64,000 nucleotides of DNA from Chelativorans petroleitrophicus (GCF_025398195.1 NZ_JAODNV010000010.1:147585-211584), one strand, 5' to 3'; counted from the first letter of the stretch, positions 1-10,744 are shown. A program made the numbers and translations. Notes: generated by a model from the letters alone, not told the origin.

Positions 1-1
1 G

Positions 2-748
2 CAGATCGTGGGCGACGCGCCCGATTCGCTGCAGATGCCGAGCCCGCTTACCAATCTGCTGCCGGCAAGCCTGGATCAGGCCGTGGCCATCGCCCTCTCT
101 GAGCATCCTGCTATCGCGGCCACGCAGCATCTGGTGGATGCGGCGGCGTTCTCCGTCAAGGCGGCGGAAGGCTCGCTTCTGCCTCAACTTTCGGCAACCG
201 CCGGGCTCAGCCGGTCGTTTCAGGACAGCAGCCCTGCGCTTCAGCAGGATGGAACCCAGAATTCGGCTTCCATCGGCCTCAGCCTCACCATCCCCATCTA
301 CCAGGGCGGCGAAGCCTCCGCGCGCGTGCGCCAGTCCAAGGAATCGCTTGGTCGGGCGCGCATCGATGTGGATGTGAGCCGGGATCAGGTGCGTCAGGCC
401 GTGACATCCGCGTGGGTGCAGTATCAGGCGGCGCGCGAGGCGGTGGCCGCCAACCGTGAGCAGGTGAATGCCGCCCAGCTTGCCTTGAGCGGCGTGATCG
501 AGGAGCGGGATGTCGGCCAGCGCACCACGCTGGACGTGCTCAACGCGCAGGCAGACGTGATCAACGCACGTATCGACCTCGTCAATGCCGAGCATGATGT
601 GGTCGTGGCGAGCTATGCGATCGTTTCCGCCATGGGACGCCTTTCGCCCTCGCGGCTCGGGCTCAACGTGGCGCGATACGATCCCAACGAGCATTACCGC
701 GCCATCAAGGACAAGTGGTACGGGCTGAGCACGCCTGACGGTAGGTGA
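2..748 (+). CDS. tolC: TolC family outer-membrane efflux/secretion channel, 5' end missing
   Basis: The window opens inside this gene, so only about the last 248 residues are present and the start lies upstream. TolC proteins form the outer-membrane and periplasmic tunnel used by type I secretion systems and RND pumps. The second half of the internal duplication is visible: a helix opening with LDQAVAIALSEHPAI, a beta-barrel strand ending IPIYQGGEASARVRQSKE, then the long helical hairpin and the family-typical GQRTTLDVLNAQADV segment near the end. The adjacent popZ and valS match the order seen in other Rhizobiales. The family call is firm; the cognate pump is not visible. Confidence 0.9.
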   Translation, partial: QIVGDAPDSLQMPSPLTNLLPASLDQAVAIALSEHPAIAATQHLVDAAAFSVKAAEGSLLPQLSATAGLSRSFQDSSPALQQDGTQNSASIGLSLTIPIYQGGEASARVRQSKESLGRARIDVDVSRDQVRQAVTSAWVQYQAAREAVAANREQVNAAQLALSGVIEERDVGQRTTLDVLNAQADVINARIDLVNAEHDVVVASYAIVSAMGRLSPSRLGLNVARYDPNEHYRAIKDKWYGLSTPDGR

Positions 749-883
749 TCCTTTTCGCCTCGCTCTCTTGTGCAATGTTTGCGTTGGGGATTCTCAGCGT
801 CTGTCCGCTTCGCTAGGCTATGTCCATGATTCGCAATGTCGTCGGCCCGAGGGCGGCGATAGGACATAGGCAGCGGCGACACG

Positions 884-1546
884 ATGGCTCAGGCAAGCAG
901 CGTACAGCGCGAACCCTCCATGGAAGAGATTCTGGCGTCCATCCGGCGCATCATCGAAGATGGTGAGAGCGGCCGGAAAGAGGCGCCGGCCGAAGCCTCC
1001 GCCGTGGAGGAGGACAAGGAAGTCGAAAGCTTCCGGGCTGGGCTGAAACCGATAGCGCCCAGAGAGACTTCGGACGCGGCGGAAGCGCCCGCCAAAGGCC
1101 GGACAGGCCCGAGCGCTCTTGACCGCCTGCGCGAATCCCTCCGTGAGGAGGAGGAACGCGGCATGAGCGATACCGGACCGGCGGTAGCGAATGACGAGGG
1201 CTGCAATGCGGCACGCCCGGCAATCACTCCGCGTCTGCAGCCAGTCGCCTCCGGTGGCGGGGAAGAGCCCGCAAACGCGCTCCCGCGCGTGCCGGCTGCG
1301 GTGGAACGGCAGGAGACGGGTGAGGCGACGCGCCGCCCGATTCTTTCGGAAGCCTCCGGGCGCAAGGTGGCTGCCGCTTTCGGGGAACTGAACGAAGCCC
1401 TCATGGAAAGTAGGCGCCAGAGCCTCGATCAAATGGCCGAGGAGATGCTGCGGCCCATGCTGCAGGAGTGGCTAGACAACAACCTTCCGCAGCTCGTGGA
1501 GCGGCTGGTGCGCGAAGAGATCGAGCGTATCGCGCGCGGCACGTGA
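884..1546 (+). CDS. popZ: PopZ-like polar organising protein (DUF2497 family)
   Basis: The product is 220 aa. The N-terminal helix (EPSMEEILASIRRIIEDGES, residues 9-28) and the C-terminal helical block (MAEEMLRPMLQEWLDNNLP, then LVERLVREEIERIARG) are the two conserved ends of the PopZ/DUF2497 family. The middle (about residues 30-150) is acidic, Pro/Ala-rich and probably disordered, as in PopZ. In Caulobacter and Agrobacterium, PopZ assembles polar microdomains that tether the centromere and recruit cell-cycle proteins; that role is assumed here from family. It lies 135 bp after tolC and 212 bp before valS on the same strand. Confidence 0.88.
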   Translation: MAQASSVQREPSMEEILASIRRIIEDGESGRKEAPAEASAVEEDKEVESFRAGLKPIAPRETSDAAEAPAKGRTGPSALDRLRESLREEEERGMSDTGPAVANDEGCNAARPAITPRLQPVASGGGEEPANALPRVPAAVERQETGEATRRPILSEASGRKVAAAFGELNEALMESRRQSLDQMAEEMLRPMLQEWLDNNLPQLVERLVREEIERIARGT

Positions 1547-1758
1547 TCTCAAAGACATCCTGCCAACTTGCCGGAGCGGCTCGGGCAGCCTAAGACGCCA
1601 GGGGTACCGGAGAGTTGAGCTGCGGTATGCGCGTTTGGCTGCTCCTCTGCGGGTAAAGTGGGAACGGGGCGCTGCGGCGCGCGTTGCCGTGGTTGACTTG
1701 CCTTGACCCTTCGGCTTTACACCCTCCCACGTGACGTGCCGGCTAGCGGACCACATGG

Positions 1759-4539
1759 ATGCTTGAAAAGACCTATGACGCGGCAAGCGTCGAAAAGAAG
1801 ATTGCCGAAAAATGGGAGGCGGAAGGCGCCTTTCGCGCTGGCGCGGGTGCCGAACCCGGCGCCGAACCCTTCACGATCGTCATCCCGCCGCCCAATGTTA
1901 CCGGCTCCTTGCATATGGGCCACGCGCTTAACAACACGCTGCAGGACATTATGGTGCGCTTCGAGCGCATGCGCGGCAAGAACGTGCTGTGGCAGCCGGG
2001 CATGGACCATGCCGGCATCGCGACGCAGATGGTGGTCGAGCGCCAGCTCATGGAGCGACAGATTCACCGCCGGCAGCTTGGGCGCGAAAAATTCGTCGAG
2101 AAGGTCTGGGAGTGGAAGGAGCAGTCCGGCGGCGCCATCATCAATCAGTTGAAGCGCCTCGGCGCCTCCTGCGACTGGTCACGCGAACGTTTCACCATGG
2201 ACGAGGGGCTGTCGAAGGCCGTCGTCAAGGTCTTCGTCCAGCTTTACAAGGAAGGGCTCATCTACCGCGACAAGCGGCTGGTCAACTGGGACCCGAAGCT
2301 ACTGACCGCCATCTCCGACCTGGAGGTGGAGCAGATCGAGATCGACGGCCATCTGTGGCATTTCCGCTATCCGATCGAGGGCGAGCGCTTTGATCCGGAC
2401 AATCCGGCCACCTTCATCACCGTCGCCACGACAAGGCCCGAGACCATGCTTGGCGACACGGGCGTGGCGGTCCACCCAGAGGACGAGCGCTACAGGCACC
2501 TGATCGGCCGGCATGTGATCCTGCCCATCGTGGGCCGCCGCATCCCGATCGTGGGCGACGAGTATTCCGATCCCGAGAAGGGTACCGGCGCGGTGAAGAT
2601 CACGCCGGCGCACGACTTCAACGACTTCGAGGTCGGCAAGCGGCACGGGCTCAGGGCCATCAACGTCATGACGACGGAGGCGGCCATCACCCTCCTCGAA
2701 AACGAGGATTTCCTCGACGGTCTCGAGCCGACCGAGGATCAGCGCACCCTCTGGCGGGAGCTTGACGGTCTCGACCGCTTCGAGGCGCGCAAGCGGATCG
2801 TGCGGATCATGGAGGAGCGCGGCCTGCTCGCCAAGGTCGAGCCGCACCGCCACGTCGTGCCCCACGGCGACCGCGGCGGCGTGCCCATCGAGCCGTTCCT
2901 CACCGACCAGTGGTATGTGGACGCGAAGACGCTGGCAAAGCCGGCAATCGCCTCCGTGCGCGAGGGACGCACCGTCTTCGTCCCGAAAAACTGGGAGAAA
3001 ACCTATTTCGACTGGATGGAGAACATCCAGCCGTGGTGCATCTCGCGCCAGCTCTGGTGGGGGCATCAGATCCCAGCATGGTACGGGCCGGACGGCCATG
3101 TCTTCGTCGAGGAGGACGAGGAGACGGCGCTCGAAGCCGCCATCCAGCACTACATAGCGCTCGAAGGACCGTGGAAGGCCTGGGTCGAGGACAAGCTGGA
3201 GAATTTCAAGCCGGGCGAAATCCTTACGCGCGACGAGGACGTGCTCGACACCTGGTTCTCCTCGGCGCTCTGGCCCTTCTCCACCCTCGGCTGGCCGGAC
3301 CAGACGAAGGAGCTCGCCACCTACTACCCGACCTCGGTTCTGGTGACCGGTTTCGACATCATCTTCTTCTGGGTCGCCCGGATGATGATGATGGGCCTCC
3401 ATTTCACGGGCAAGGAGCCCTTCCACACAGTCTACGTCCACGCGCTCGTGCGCGACAAGCACGGCGCCAAGATGTCGAAGTCCAAGGGCAACGTCATCGA
3501 CCCGCTGGAACTGATCGACCAGTACGGCGCCGACGCGCTACGCTTCACGCTCGCCATCATGGCCGCCCAGGGCCGCGACGTGAAGCTCGACCCGCAGCGA
3601 GTAGCGGGCTACCGCAATTTCGGCACCAAGCTCTGGAACGCCACGCGCTTCGCGCAGATGAACGGGGTGGCGCATGATCCTGCCTTCCGGGCGGAAAATG
3701 CCAGGCTCACCCTCAATCGCTGGATACTTACCGAGCTGACCCGGGCCGCGCGCGCCATTACGGAAGGCATAACGTCATACCGCTTCAACGAGGCGGCTGG
3801 CAGCGCCTACCGTTTCGTCTGGAGCCTGTTCTGCGACTGGTATCTGGAGCTCCTGAAGCCCGTTTTTGCGGGAGACGACGAGGCTGCCAAGGCCGAATCG
3901 CGCGCCTGTGCCGCCCTTGTGCTCGACGAAATCTACAAGCTGCTGCATCCCATGATGCCATTCATGACGGAGGAGTTATGGGCGCTGACGGCAGGTGAGG
4001 GCGGCCGTGACGATCTTCTGGCGCTCACCCGCTGGCCCAACCCGACCTTCGAGGACGAGCAAGCGGCAGCCGACATAAACTGGCTCATCGACCTTGTTTC
4101 GGGCATCCGCTCGGTGCGCTCCGAGATGAACGTGCCGCCCTCCGCGACGGCGCCGCTGATCGCGGTCGGCGCGGAAGCGGAAACGCGCGAACGTATCGCC
4201 CGCCACGAGCCCGCCATCCGGCGGCTGGCGCGCGTGGGCGAGGTGGGTTTTGCGGCGGAGGTTCCGAAGGGCTCCGCGCAGATCGTGCTGGGCGAGGCCA
4301 CCTTCTGCCTGCCGCTTGGGGATTTGATCGATCTTCAGGCGGAGATCGCGCGGCTGGAGAAGGAACTGGCCCGGAACGGCGCCGAAATCCAAAGGCTGGA
4401 AAAGAAGCTGGGCAACGAGAAATTCGTCGCCAGCGCGCCGGAGGAGATTGTGGCCGCCGAGCGCGAGAAGCTTGCCGAATATACTGAGGCGCGGACGCGG
4501 CTCGAGGCGGCGCTGGCCCGGGTGCGCGAGGCGGGGTAG
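1759..4539 (+). CDS. valS: valyl-tRNA synthetase
   Basis: This 926-residue class I aminoacyl-tRNA synthetase charges tRNA-Val in the cytoplasm. The HIGH-type motif appears as [11 protein letters not shown] near residue 50, and the KMSKS loop as [12 protein letters not shown] near residue 572. Between them lies the CP1 editing insertion, with [19 protein letters not shown], which hydrolyses Thr-tRNA-Val. The C-terminus is the expected coiled coil ([19 protein letters not shown]). Length is normal for bacterial ValS. The start ATG follows a short in-frame upstream region with only a weak Shine-Dalgarno. It appears monocistronic. Confidence 0.98.
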   Translation: MLEKTYDAASVEKKIAEKWEAEGAFRAGAGAEPGAEPFTIVIPPPNVTGSLHMGHALNNTLQDIMVRFERMRGKNVLWQPGMDHAGIATQMVVERQLMERQIHRRQLGREKFVEKVWEWKEQSGGAIINQLKRLGASCDWSRERFTMDEGLSKAVVKVFVQLYKEGLIYRDKRLVNWDPKLLTAISDLEVEQIEIDGHLWHFRYPIEGERFDPDNPATFITVATTRPETMLGDTGVAVHPEDERYRHLIGRHVILPIVGRRIPIVGDEYSDPEKGTGAVKITPAHDFNDFEVGKRHGLRAINVMTTEAAITLLENEDFLDGLEPTEDQRTLWRELDGLDRFEARKRIVRIMEERGLLAKVEPHRHVVPHGDRGGVPIEPFLTDQWYVDAKTLAKPAIASVREGRTVFVPKNWEKTYFDWMENIQPWCISRQLWWGHQIPAWYGPDGHVFVEEDEETALEAAIQHYIALEGPWKAWVEDKLENFKPGEILTRDEDVLDTWFSSALWPFSTLGWPDQTKELATYYPTSVLVTGFDIIFFWVARMMMMGLHFTGKEPFHTVYVHALVRDKHGAKMSKSKGNVIDPLELIDQYGADALRFTLAIMAAQGRDVKLDPQRVAGYRNFGTKLWNATRFAQMNGVAHDPAFRAENARLTLNRWILTELTRAARAITEGITSYRFNEAAGSAYRFVWSLFCDWYLELLKPVFAGDDEAAKAESRACAALVLDEIYKLLHPMMPFMTEELWALTAGEGGRDDLLALTRWPNPTFEDEQAAADINWLIDLVSGIRSVRSEMNVPPSATAPLIAVGAEAETRERIARHEPAIRRLARVGEVGFAAEVPKGSAQIVLGEATFCLPLGDLIDLQAEIARLEKELARNGAEIQRLEKKLGNEKFVASAPEEIVAAEREKLAEYTEARTRLEAALARVREAG

Positions 4540-4782
4540 CTTCACCGCTGAGGATCGAGGACGGACCAGTGGCAACGCGCCTTTCAACGGGCTGCCGTTT
4601 TGCCCGCAACAATGGCATCCGTGTTGGGTGGATGCCATTGCCCATGGCTTTCAAAAACATTTCGCAGGATTGGCACTCCCGCCGCTCCGGCGAAGCCGGA
4701 GTGGCGCAGCGTTCCGCAAAATTATGTTATTGTAAAGAATTGGTTGCTACCCTCCATACCGTCGCTTTGTGGGGGTAAAACT

Positions 4783-5907
4783 ATGCGCTGTGGGGGGGTG
4801 GCAGGTTCCCTGCTCGGTGCTGCACTGGTCGTCACCGACGCCTATGGGGGAGGGTTTTCACGTGGCACGGCCGACACGGATATTCTGTTCGAGCCGGGAG
4901 ACTTCAATTTGCGCGCCGGTACGAGCGTGGTTGTTCCTAGCCAGAAATTCTCGGCGGGAACGGACCCAGCCCTAATCGGTACGAACTATCTTGGCACCTA
5001 TGTCATCCCTTCGACCGCGGTAAAGTTCGCGATTGGCGAGAACCTTGCCTGCGCCGGTACCTATACCGAACCTTTCGGCGCAAAGTCCGAATATGAAAGC
5101 GCCTTTGGGCTCGCGGGAAAGGTTTCGGAGGATTTGAGGCTCAGTGAGTTCGGCGCCACTTGTGCCGTCTTCTTCGACGCCGGACCTGGCCGGTTTGCTG
5201 TGTTGGGCGGCGCCTTTGTCGAGCAGGTCCATTACGACCTGGACGCACTGCCGGTTCCAATGGGCGGCCTCCCGCTGAACGTGTCGCTCGAAGGCAGAGA
5301 TGAAGGCTGGCGCGCGGGCCTCGCCTATGAGATTCCGGAGATCGCCTTCCGCGCGCAGCTCCTTTACCGGTCCGGCACGAGCTACGGCGCCGCTGGGACG
5401 GCAAGCTCGCCGGCTTTCATGATTCCGGGAAACACGCTGCCTGCCATCGGGATGGGCGAACTGCCGCAGAGCGTGGAGCTGAAGGTTCAATCCGGCATTG
5501 CGCCGGGCTGGCTCGCCTTCGGCTCGGTCAAGTGGATGGACTGGTCGGTCAACGAGACGCTGACGGTCAGCGTGCCGCTGGCAGGAATCGATACGCCAAA
5601 CGAGTATTACTGGCGCGACGGCTGGACGGTCACGGCCGGCATCGGCCACGCGTTCAACGAGCAGGTCTCGGGCGCCATAAGCTTGCAGTGGGACCGCGGC
5701 GTGAGCACCGGATTTGATTTCAGGACCGACAAATGGCTCCTGGCTGGCGGTGCGAACATAAAGGACGCGCGCGGCGGAGAACTACGCCTGGGAGCGGGCC
5801 TGGGTTACATGACCTCGGCGGACGTAACGAAGGGGCAGAACGCCGGTATATCCGTCGATGCGGGCTGGGCAGGCATCCTGTCGGCCACCTACAGCATCAC
5901 CTGGTAG
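4783..5907 (+). CDS. OmpP1/FadL-type outer-membrane porin
   Basis: The start is placed at the ATG following a GGGGGTAAAA box, giving 374 aa; the open frame extends further upstream but that part does not look coding. A short signal-like N-terminus (GSLLGAALVVTDAYGGG) precedes beta-rich sequence. Features of the FadL/OmpP1 family (long-chain fatty acid and hydrophobic compound transport) include the early AGTSVVVPSQKF stretch, repeated amphipathic strands, WMDWSVNETL, and a terminal strand ending in aromatic-rich ILSATYSITW, the usual Omp85 recognition signal. Substrate cannot be told. The 243-bp gap before it shows no gene. Confidence 0.8.
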   Translation: MRCGGVAGSLLGAALVVTDAYGGGFSRGTADTDILFEPGDFNLRAGTSVVVPSQKFSAGTDPALIGTNYLGTYVIPSTAVKFAIGENLACAGTYTEPFGAKSEYESAFGLAGKVSEDLRLSEFGATCAVFFDAGPGRFAVLGGAFVEQVHYDLDALPVPMGGLPLNVSLEGRDEGWRAGLAYEIPEIAFRAQLLYRSGTSYGAAGTASSPAFMIPGNTLPAIGMGELPQSVELKVQSGIAPGWLAFGSVKWMDWSVNETLTVSVPLAGIDTPNEYYWRDGWTVTAGIGHAFNEQVSGAISLQWDRGVSTGFDFRTDKWLLAGGANIKDARGGELRLGAGLGYMTSADVTKGQNAGISVDAGWAGILSATYSITW

Positions 5908-6137
5908 CTCTCCCACCAGTTGCTATAGCATTACTCGGATCGGCATCGATTGCCTCCGATGCCGGTCCGCGACATCTTGCTCCCGCGCCCGAATGCCTCA
6001 AAGGGCTTGAAACGTGGGCTGACCTGACGCAGATATGGGTGGTCACCCGGGCCGGGCCCCTCTGGCAGGCGAGGCGTCGCCTGTGATGTCGGTCCGATCG
6101 ACAACGCGCGAACGCGGCGCAAATTTCAACCTTTCTC

Positions 6138-7073
6138 ATGACATTGCACGACTGGCTGTGGCCCGGCTTCCTGGCATTCGTTGCCATTGTCCTCTTTGTC
6201 GATCTGTTCATTCTGCATCGCCGGGATCATCTGATCTCAACCCGCGAAGCTCTACGAACGGTCGCAGGCTATGTTACGCTTGCGATGCTCTTTGCCGCGG
6301 GCGTCTTTTTCTTCGCGGGCGTCGACCGGGGCGCCGAATTCCTTACCGGCTATCTCATCGAGCAGTCTCTGTCGCTCGACAATATCTTCGTGATCGCCCT
6401 GATCTTCACCTACTTCAAGGTGCCGGGGGAGGCGCAGTACCGCGTCCTGTTTTACGGCATTGTCGGCGCGATCGTGATGCGCCTGTCGCTGATCGTTCCT
6501 GGCGTGAAACTGGTGGATCAGTTTCATGTCATCGCGATGGCGCTGGGCGCCCTGCTGGTCTACTCCGGCTTCAGGATGATGACCTCGGGAGATGACGCCA
6601 TCGACCCGGGCGAAAGCCGCATCGTCAAGTTCCTCATGCGCACGGGCCGTGTCACCAGCGAGTATGAGGGGTCGAAGTTTCTTACGCGCCGCAACGGCCT
6701 CCTCTACATGACGCCGCTTTTCGTGGTGCTGGCCACGGTGGAGTTCACCGATCTCGTATTCGCGATCGACTCCATTCCGGCTGTGCTAGCGGTCTCCAAC
6801 GATGCCTTCATCGTGTTCTCCTCCAACGTTTTCGCCGTTCTCGGCCTGCGTGCGCTCTTCTTCGTCCTTTCCGGGATGCTGCGCAGCTTCTGCTATCTGA
6901 AGGTGGGTCTGTCGCTGGTGCTCATCTTCATCGGACTGAAGATGTTCTTCAGCGAGTACATCGAAATACCCTCGCTCGTGGCGCTTGCCGTTACCGTGGC
7001 GATCATCGGCATGTCTGTGCTCGTCTCGATCCTTCATCCGGAGAAGAAGAGCTCCGAAGAACCCGAGATGTAG
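6138..7073 (+). CDS. TerC family integral membrane protein (Alx type)
   Basis: The product is 311 aa with about nine hydrophobic segments. Family hallmarks are the acidic, polar residues inside membrane helices: EQSLSLDNIFVIALIF (about residue 74) and EFTDLVFAIDSIPAVLAV (about 204), the paired sites thought to bind metal in TerC/Alx/MntC-like proteins. Members are linked to tellurite resistance, alkaline response and manganese export, often loading exoenzymes with Mn. No tellurite operon genes are nearby, so an Alx-like metal homeostasis role is more likely. The start lacks a clear Shine-Dalgarno; an internal start is possible. Confidence 0.88.
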   Translation: MTLHDWLWPGFLAFVAIVLFVDLFILHRRDHLISTREALRTVAGYVTLAMLFAAGVFFFAGVDRGAEFLTGYLIEQSLSLDNIFVIALIFTYFKVPGEAQYRVLFYGIVGAIVMRLSLIVPGVKLVDQFHVIAMALGALLVYSGFRMMTSGDDAIDPGESRIVKFLMRTGRVTSEYEGSKFLTRRNGLLYMTPLFVVLATVEFTDLVFAIDSIPAVLAVSNDAFIVFSSNVFAVLGLRALFFVLSGMLRSFCYLKVGLSLVLIFIGLKMFFSEYIEIPSLVALAVTVAIIGMSVLVSILHPEKKSSEEPEM

Positions 7074-7759
7074 GACAGAGCGCCCGGCTGGCCCGGTTGA
7101 CGGCCATGTGGGTGAGCTTATTTGGCGGGGGCATTGCGGGCAACCGACCTCCCTGCGACAGTTCCTGTATCCGCAGCCCTATAATTTAGGCTGTCTTGGA
7201 CAAATTCTTTTTTAGATGAACAAGATAGACCGGTTCGCTGACGTGTTGAATCAGCGGCCGGTGCCCCTCTCATCTTCACAGACTGCACGGCGGCGAGGGG
7301 CTTGATTTCTGCATAAATGAATCCACAAGTTCTGTTGCGCGACGGCAACACACTCTCAGGATGTGATGCGCTAGAAGGGCGGCGGGGATGGGCGCCAATT
7401 TCCCGCCATAAAGCGGGCGCACCGACGGTGCTGCGTTCATGGGAAAAGCGTGCCCGGGTATGATTGGCTTTGATGGCGGGCCAGGGGGAGTATGGTTGTT
7501 CGCGTGAGTGCCATGGCAAAGCTGCCCGATTGGCAGGTGACCGTTGAGCCGGTGCAGGCTTGCGGGCACGGCACAGGCGGTACGGAATCTTCCCTTACGA
7601 ACGGGCGATTTTCAGGCGCGGGAGGGCGCGCCGCGGACCGAAAGGGGCCGCGGAAGACAGGTTTTCGATCCGGCGTGGTCCGGAACCATGCGCAGACCGT
7701 GTGGTCTGTCCGCCGGAGGGCGGTGAGGCATCCGGATGCCGAGAAGGAAGTGCAGTGCT
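7074..7759. other. 686-bp gap upstream of exoR with no recognisable gene
   Basis: No open frame here has protein-like composition or a good ribosome site. The stretch holds an AT-richer patch around 7180-7230, a small perfect hairpin (CAGACC-N4-GGTCTG, about 7691-7706), and the exoR ribosome site GAAGGAAG at 7743-7750. It may contain the exoR promoter and regulatory leader. Confidence 0.5.
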
Positions 7760-8557
7760 ATGCGGATATCTGAGCACATGGCGGGCGGGCTCCTTGCCGG
7801 AGCCGTTCTTCTGTTGAGTACGATGGGGCCTGCGGCCGCGCTTGACGAAAAGCGCGTGGTGCAGCCCCCCGAGCGAAATCCGCTGGCGGTGTTCCGGTTC
7901 GGTTTTTCCGCCTATAAGCGCGGCGAAAAGGGTGAGGCTGTCGAAGCCTACCGTTATGCGGCGGAAAACGGCCAGGTGGGCGCGCGCTGGAAGCTGGCGC
8001 GCATGTATGCGGAAGGCGACGGCGTTCCGCAGGACGATTACGAGGCGTTCAAGTTCTTCTCTGCCGTCGCACAACAGGAGGTGTCTCCCGGAAGCCGGGA
8101 CGAAAGCTATGTCTCCGATGCGCTGGTAGCGATCGCCAGCTATCTGAAATCAGGCATTCCGGGCACGCCGGTGAAGGCCAATCCCGCCCTGGCGCAGGAA
8201 TATTACATGCGGGCGGCGGCCGCCTACCGCAATGCGACCGCGCAGTATGAGCTTGGCCGCATGCTCCTGACCGGCGAGGGCGGCACCAAGAGCGTGCAGC
8301 AGGCCGCCCGCTGGCTGCAGCTTGCGGCTGAAAAGGGCCATGCCGGCGCCCAGGCCACTTTGGGCAATCTCCTGTTCCAGAGCGGCAAGGTGGTTCGCGG
8401 GTTGGCGCTGATGACGGCGGCCCTGGAACAGGCCGGACCCGCCGATGTCGGCTGGATTCGCAGCATGCAGGAAGAGGCTTTCGCCCTAGCTGGGGAGTCC
8501 GACCGCCGCACCGCGATCGCCTTGTCCGAAAGTTATCTAGGGACGGGGCTGGAATAA
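7760..8557 (+). CDS. exoR: ExoR-like periplasmic Sel1-repeat regulator
   Basis: This is a 265-aa protein with a cleavable signal peptide (LLLSTMGPAAALDE) followed by Sel1-like TPR repeats such as NGQVGARWKLARMYAEGDG and ATAQYELGRMLLTGEGG. Length, repeats and the conserved RNPLAVFRFGFSAYKRG opening match ExoR of Sinorhizobium and Agrobacterium. That protein binds and inhibits the sensor ExoS/ChvG in the periplasm and so controls succinoglycan, motility and the invasion switch. The ATG chosen is preceded by GAAGGAAG; an ATG eight codons upstream has no such site. chvG/chvI are not in this window. exoD lies 32 kb away. Confidence 0.88.
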   Translation: MRISEHMAGGLLAGAVLLLSTMGPAAALDEKRVVQPPERNPLAVFRFGFSAYKRGEKGEAVEAYRYAAENGQVGARWKLARMYAEGDGVPQDDYEAFKFFSAVAQQEVSPGSRDESYVSDALVAIASYLKSGIPGTPVKANPALAQEYYMRAAAAYRNATAQYELGRMLLTGEGGTKSVQQAARWLQLAAEKGHAGAQATLGNLLFQSGKVVRGLALMTAALEQAGPADVGWIRSMQEEAFALAGESDRRTAIALSESYLGTGLE

Positions 8558-8607
8558 TCAGTCCCCAAGGGTTTCTACGTCCTTTACCGGGGCGGAGGCT
8601 CGGGAAC

Positions 8608-9390
8608 CTAAACCAATAGTTCGACCATCACTGGCACGTGGTCGGACGGCTTCTCCCACGCCCGTGTGTGCTTGTGCACCGAAGCCGAGGCCAGCCGGTC
8701 CGCCGCTTCCGGCGACAGCATCAGATGGTCGATGCGGATGCCGTTGTTCTTCTGCCAAGCGCCCGCCTGATAGTCCCAGAAGGTGTAGGTGTCCGGTGAA
8801 TCGGTCACCGCGCGCAGTGCGTCGGTCATTCCGAGATAGGAGAGCCGGCGGAAGGCCTGGCGGCTTTCGGGCTGGAACAGGGCATCATCCAGCCAGTTCT
8901 CGGGATTCTTCGCGTCCTGAGGCTCGGGAATGACGTTGTAGTCGCCGGCCAGAATCAGCGGCTCCTCAAGCTTGAGGCGGTCCTTCGTCCAGCGTTCCAG
9001 CCGTTCCATCCAACTCAGCTTGTAGGTGAACTTTTCGCTCGCCACCGGATTGCCGTTGGGCAGGTAAAGCGAGACCACCCGCAAGGCGCCCCGCGTCGTC
9101 GAGAAGACGCCTTCCATGAAGCGCGCCTGCTCGTCGCCGTCATTGCCGGGAAGCCCGCGCGTCACCTCATCGAAGGGCAGCCGGGAGAGGATCGCCACGC
9201 CGTTGAAGCCTTTCTGGCCGTGCGTTTCCACGTGATAGCCCAGCGCCTCGATCGGCTCGCGCGGAAACTGCTCATCGACCGACTTGATCTCCTGCAGGCA
9301 CAGTATGTCGGGCTTCGCCTCCTCCAGCCAGTGCACGACATTTTCGATGCGTGCCTTGATACCGTTGATGTTCCAGGTGGCGATTTTCAT
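8608..9390 (-). CDS. xthA: exodeoxyribonuclease III (AP endonuclease)
   Basis: The product is 260 aa with an EEP-fold nuclease domain across its length. Motifs are MKIATWNINGIKAR at the N-terminus, CLQEIKS (metal-binding Glu), LAGDYNVIP, and RIDHLMLSPEA with HVPVMVEL at the end (catalytic Asp-His pair). It cleaves abasic sites and degrades DNA 3'-5' in base-excision repair. The frame runs 21 codons further upstream, but MKIATWN is the family start. It is convergent with exoR, with a 50-bp gap. Confidence 0.96.
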   Translation of the reverse strand: MKIATWNINGIKARIENVVHWLEEAKPDILCLQEIKSVDEQFPREPIEALGYHVETHGQKGFNGVAILSRLPFDEVTRGLPGNDGDEQARFMEGVFSTTRGALRVVSLYLPNGNPVASEKFTYKLSWMERLERWTKDRLKLEEPLILAGDYNVIPEPQDAKNPENWLDDALFQPESRQAFRRLSYLGMTDALRAVTDSPDTYTFWDYQAGAWQKNNGIRIDHLMLSPEAADRLASASVHKHTRAWEKPSDHVPVMVELLV

Positions 9391-9471
9391 CGGCGTGATC
9401 CGGGTTGTTTGGGTCGTGTGTACCGCAAAGCCTCCCCACGGGAAACCCGCCACGAAATCGCGCGATGCGGT

Positions 9472-10542
9472 TCAGAACAAGCCCAAGCCGCGTGCCTGGG
9501 CCAGCCGGAAGGGAATGCCCGAGATGAGCGCACCCACGTAGCGCTTGCGCTGGTAGCTTCCGTTCAGGGAAACGCGGTTAAGACCGGTCGGGCAGGCAAA
9601 AGGGCCGTCCTTAAGTAGCCCCGGCATCGTAGTGACGGCGACGGCATAGCCGGCCTGCCGCGCGGCCTGAACTTCACGCTCTCCCACCGCAGAGGCATAT
9701 CCATAGGGGTAGGCGAAGGCGCCGGGCCGGTAGCCGACGTAACGCTCTACCGCCGCGGCCGAGCCTTCCAGCTCCTGCTTCAGCCGAGGCGTCGGCACCC
9801 GCTTGAGATTGACATGCGTGAGCGAATGGGCGCCGATGCGCGCCAGAGGATCGCGCGCCACCTCCGCAAGCCCGGCTTCGTCAAGCGTCAGTTCGTCAAC
9901 CAGCGCAAGCGGATCGATGCCGCTGTCGCGCGCCAGGACGTCGATGGAGGCCACTGCCTCATCTTCATCCTGCGTCTCAACATATTCGGCGAATCGATTG
10001 TAGGCGATAAGCTTTTTGCCGGTGGTCTCCGTTCCAAGCCGGCGCGTGCCCTGTCCGAAGTCGAATTCCACGGCCCGGCTACGTGCCAACAGCGCCTCCA
10101 CCGTCTCCCACCATATGGAGCGGGTGCGCTCCACGAACCCAGCAGTGGCGAAGATTGTGTAGGGAACCTGATATTTGCGGAAGACCGGCGCGGCGAAGAG
10201 GGCATTGTCGCGATAGCCGTCATCCAGCGTGAAGCAGACATAGGCGCGCTTGTCCTTTGGGTCCGCAAGCCGCTCCGGCAGGTCTTCGAGCGCCAGCGGC
10301 ACCAGCCCCGCTTCGAGGCTGACCTTGATCGCCTGTTCCAGAAAAGCGGGTGTGATGCTCAGGATCGCGTTCGGCTGGAAAGGTCTAGCGGGGGTGGGGC
10401 GCACATGATGCAGCGTGAAGATAATGCCGCGGCCGCCCGCGCCGCACCACAGCCTGCCGGCGCGTGCGAGCGAAACACCCTCGAGCCCCGCGCGAATGAG
10501 CGCGTGGCGCAGGTAACGCTTCACCGTTGTCGTATGCAGCAT
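9472..10542 (-). CDS. polysaccharide deacetylase (NodB-homology) family protein
   Basis: The chosen ATG gives 356 aa. NodB-type carbohydrate esterase signatures are CFTLDDGYRDNA (motif with catalytic and metal Asp) and AHSLTHVNL (metal His pair), followed by FAYPYGYASAVGEREV. The N-terminal basic region (VKRYLRHALIRAGLEG) has no clear signal peptide. Such enzymes remove N- or O-acetyl groups from cell-surface polysaccharides or peptidoglycan. It stands alone between xthA and a divergent membrane protein gene, so the substrate is unknown. Confidence 0.85.
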   Translation of the reverse strand: MLHTTTVKRYLRHALIRAGLEGVSLARAGRLWCGAGGRGIIFTLHHVRPTPARPFQPNAILSITPAFLEQAIKVSLEAGLVPLALEDLPERLADPKDKRAYVCFTLDDGYRDNALFAAPVFRKYQVPYTIFATAGFVERTRSIWWETVEALLARSRAVEFDFGQGTRRLGTETTGKKLIAYNRFAEYVETQDEDEAVASIDVLARDSGIDPLALVDELTLDEAGLAEVARDPLARIGAHSLTHVNLKRVPTPRLKQELEGSAAAVERYVGYRPGAFAYPYGYASAVGEREVQAARQAGYAVAVTTMPGLLKDGPFACPTGLNRVSLNGSYQRKRYVGALISGIPFRLAQARGLGLF

Positions 10543-10744
10543 CGTGCGGCAGCCCCCGTTTCGCACGCGATCATCAATACGTACCGCAGGTATACGGAGC
10601 GTCAACGCCGCACGGAAATCTCATCACGTCCGTGACCAATGGTGCCCGTTGCGCCCTGATGGACGGAACATGCGGAGGCAACCGGTGTTGGAGCGGTGGC
10701 CGGCCCGTTTTGACAGGCGCCGCCCGACAACAGGGAGAAACGTC

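Noticed and set aside
2299..3462. A 387-codon open frame on the minus strand
   Set aside because: Antisense to the valS catalytic core.
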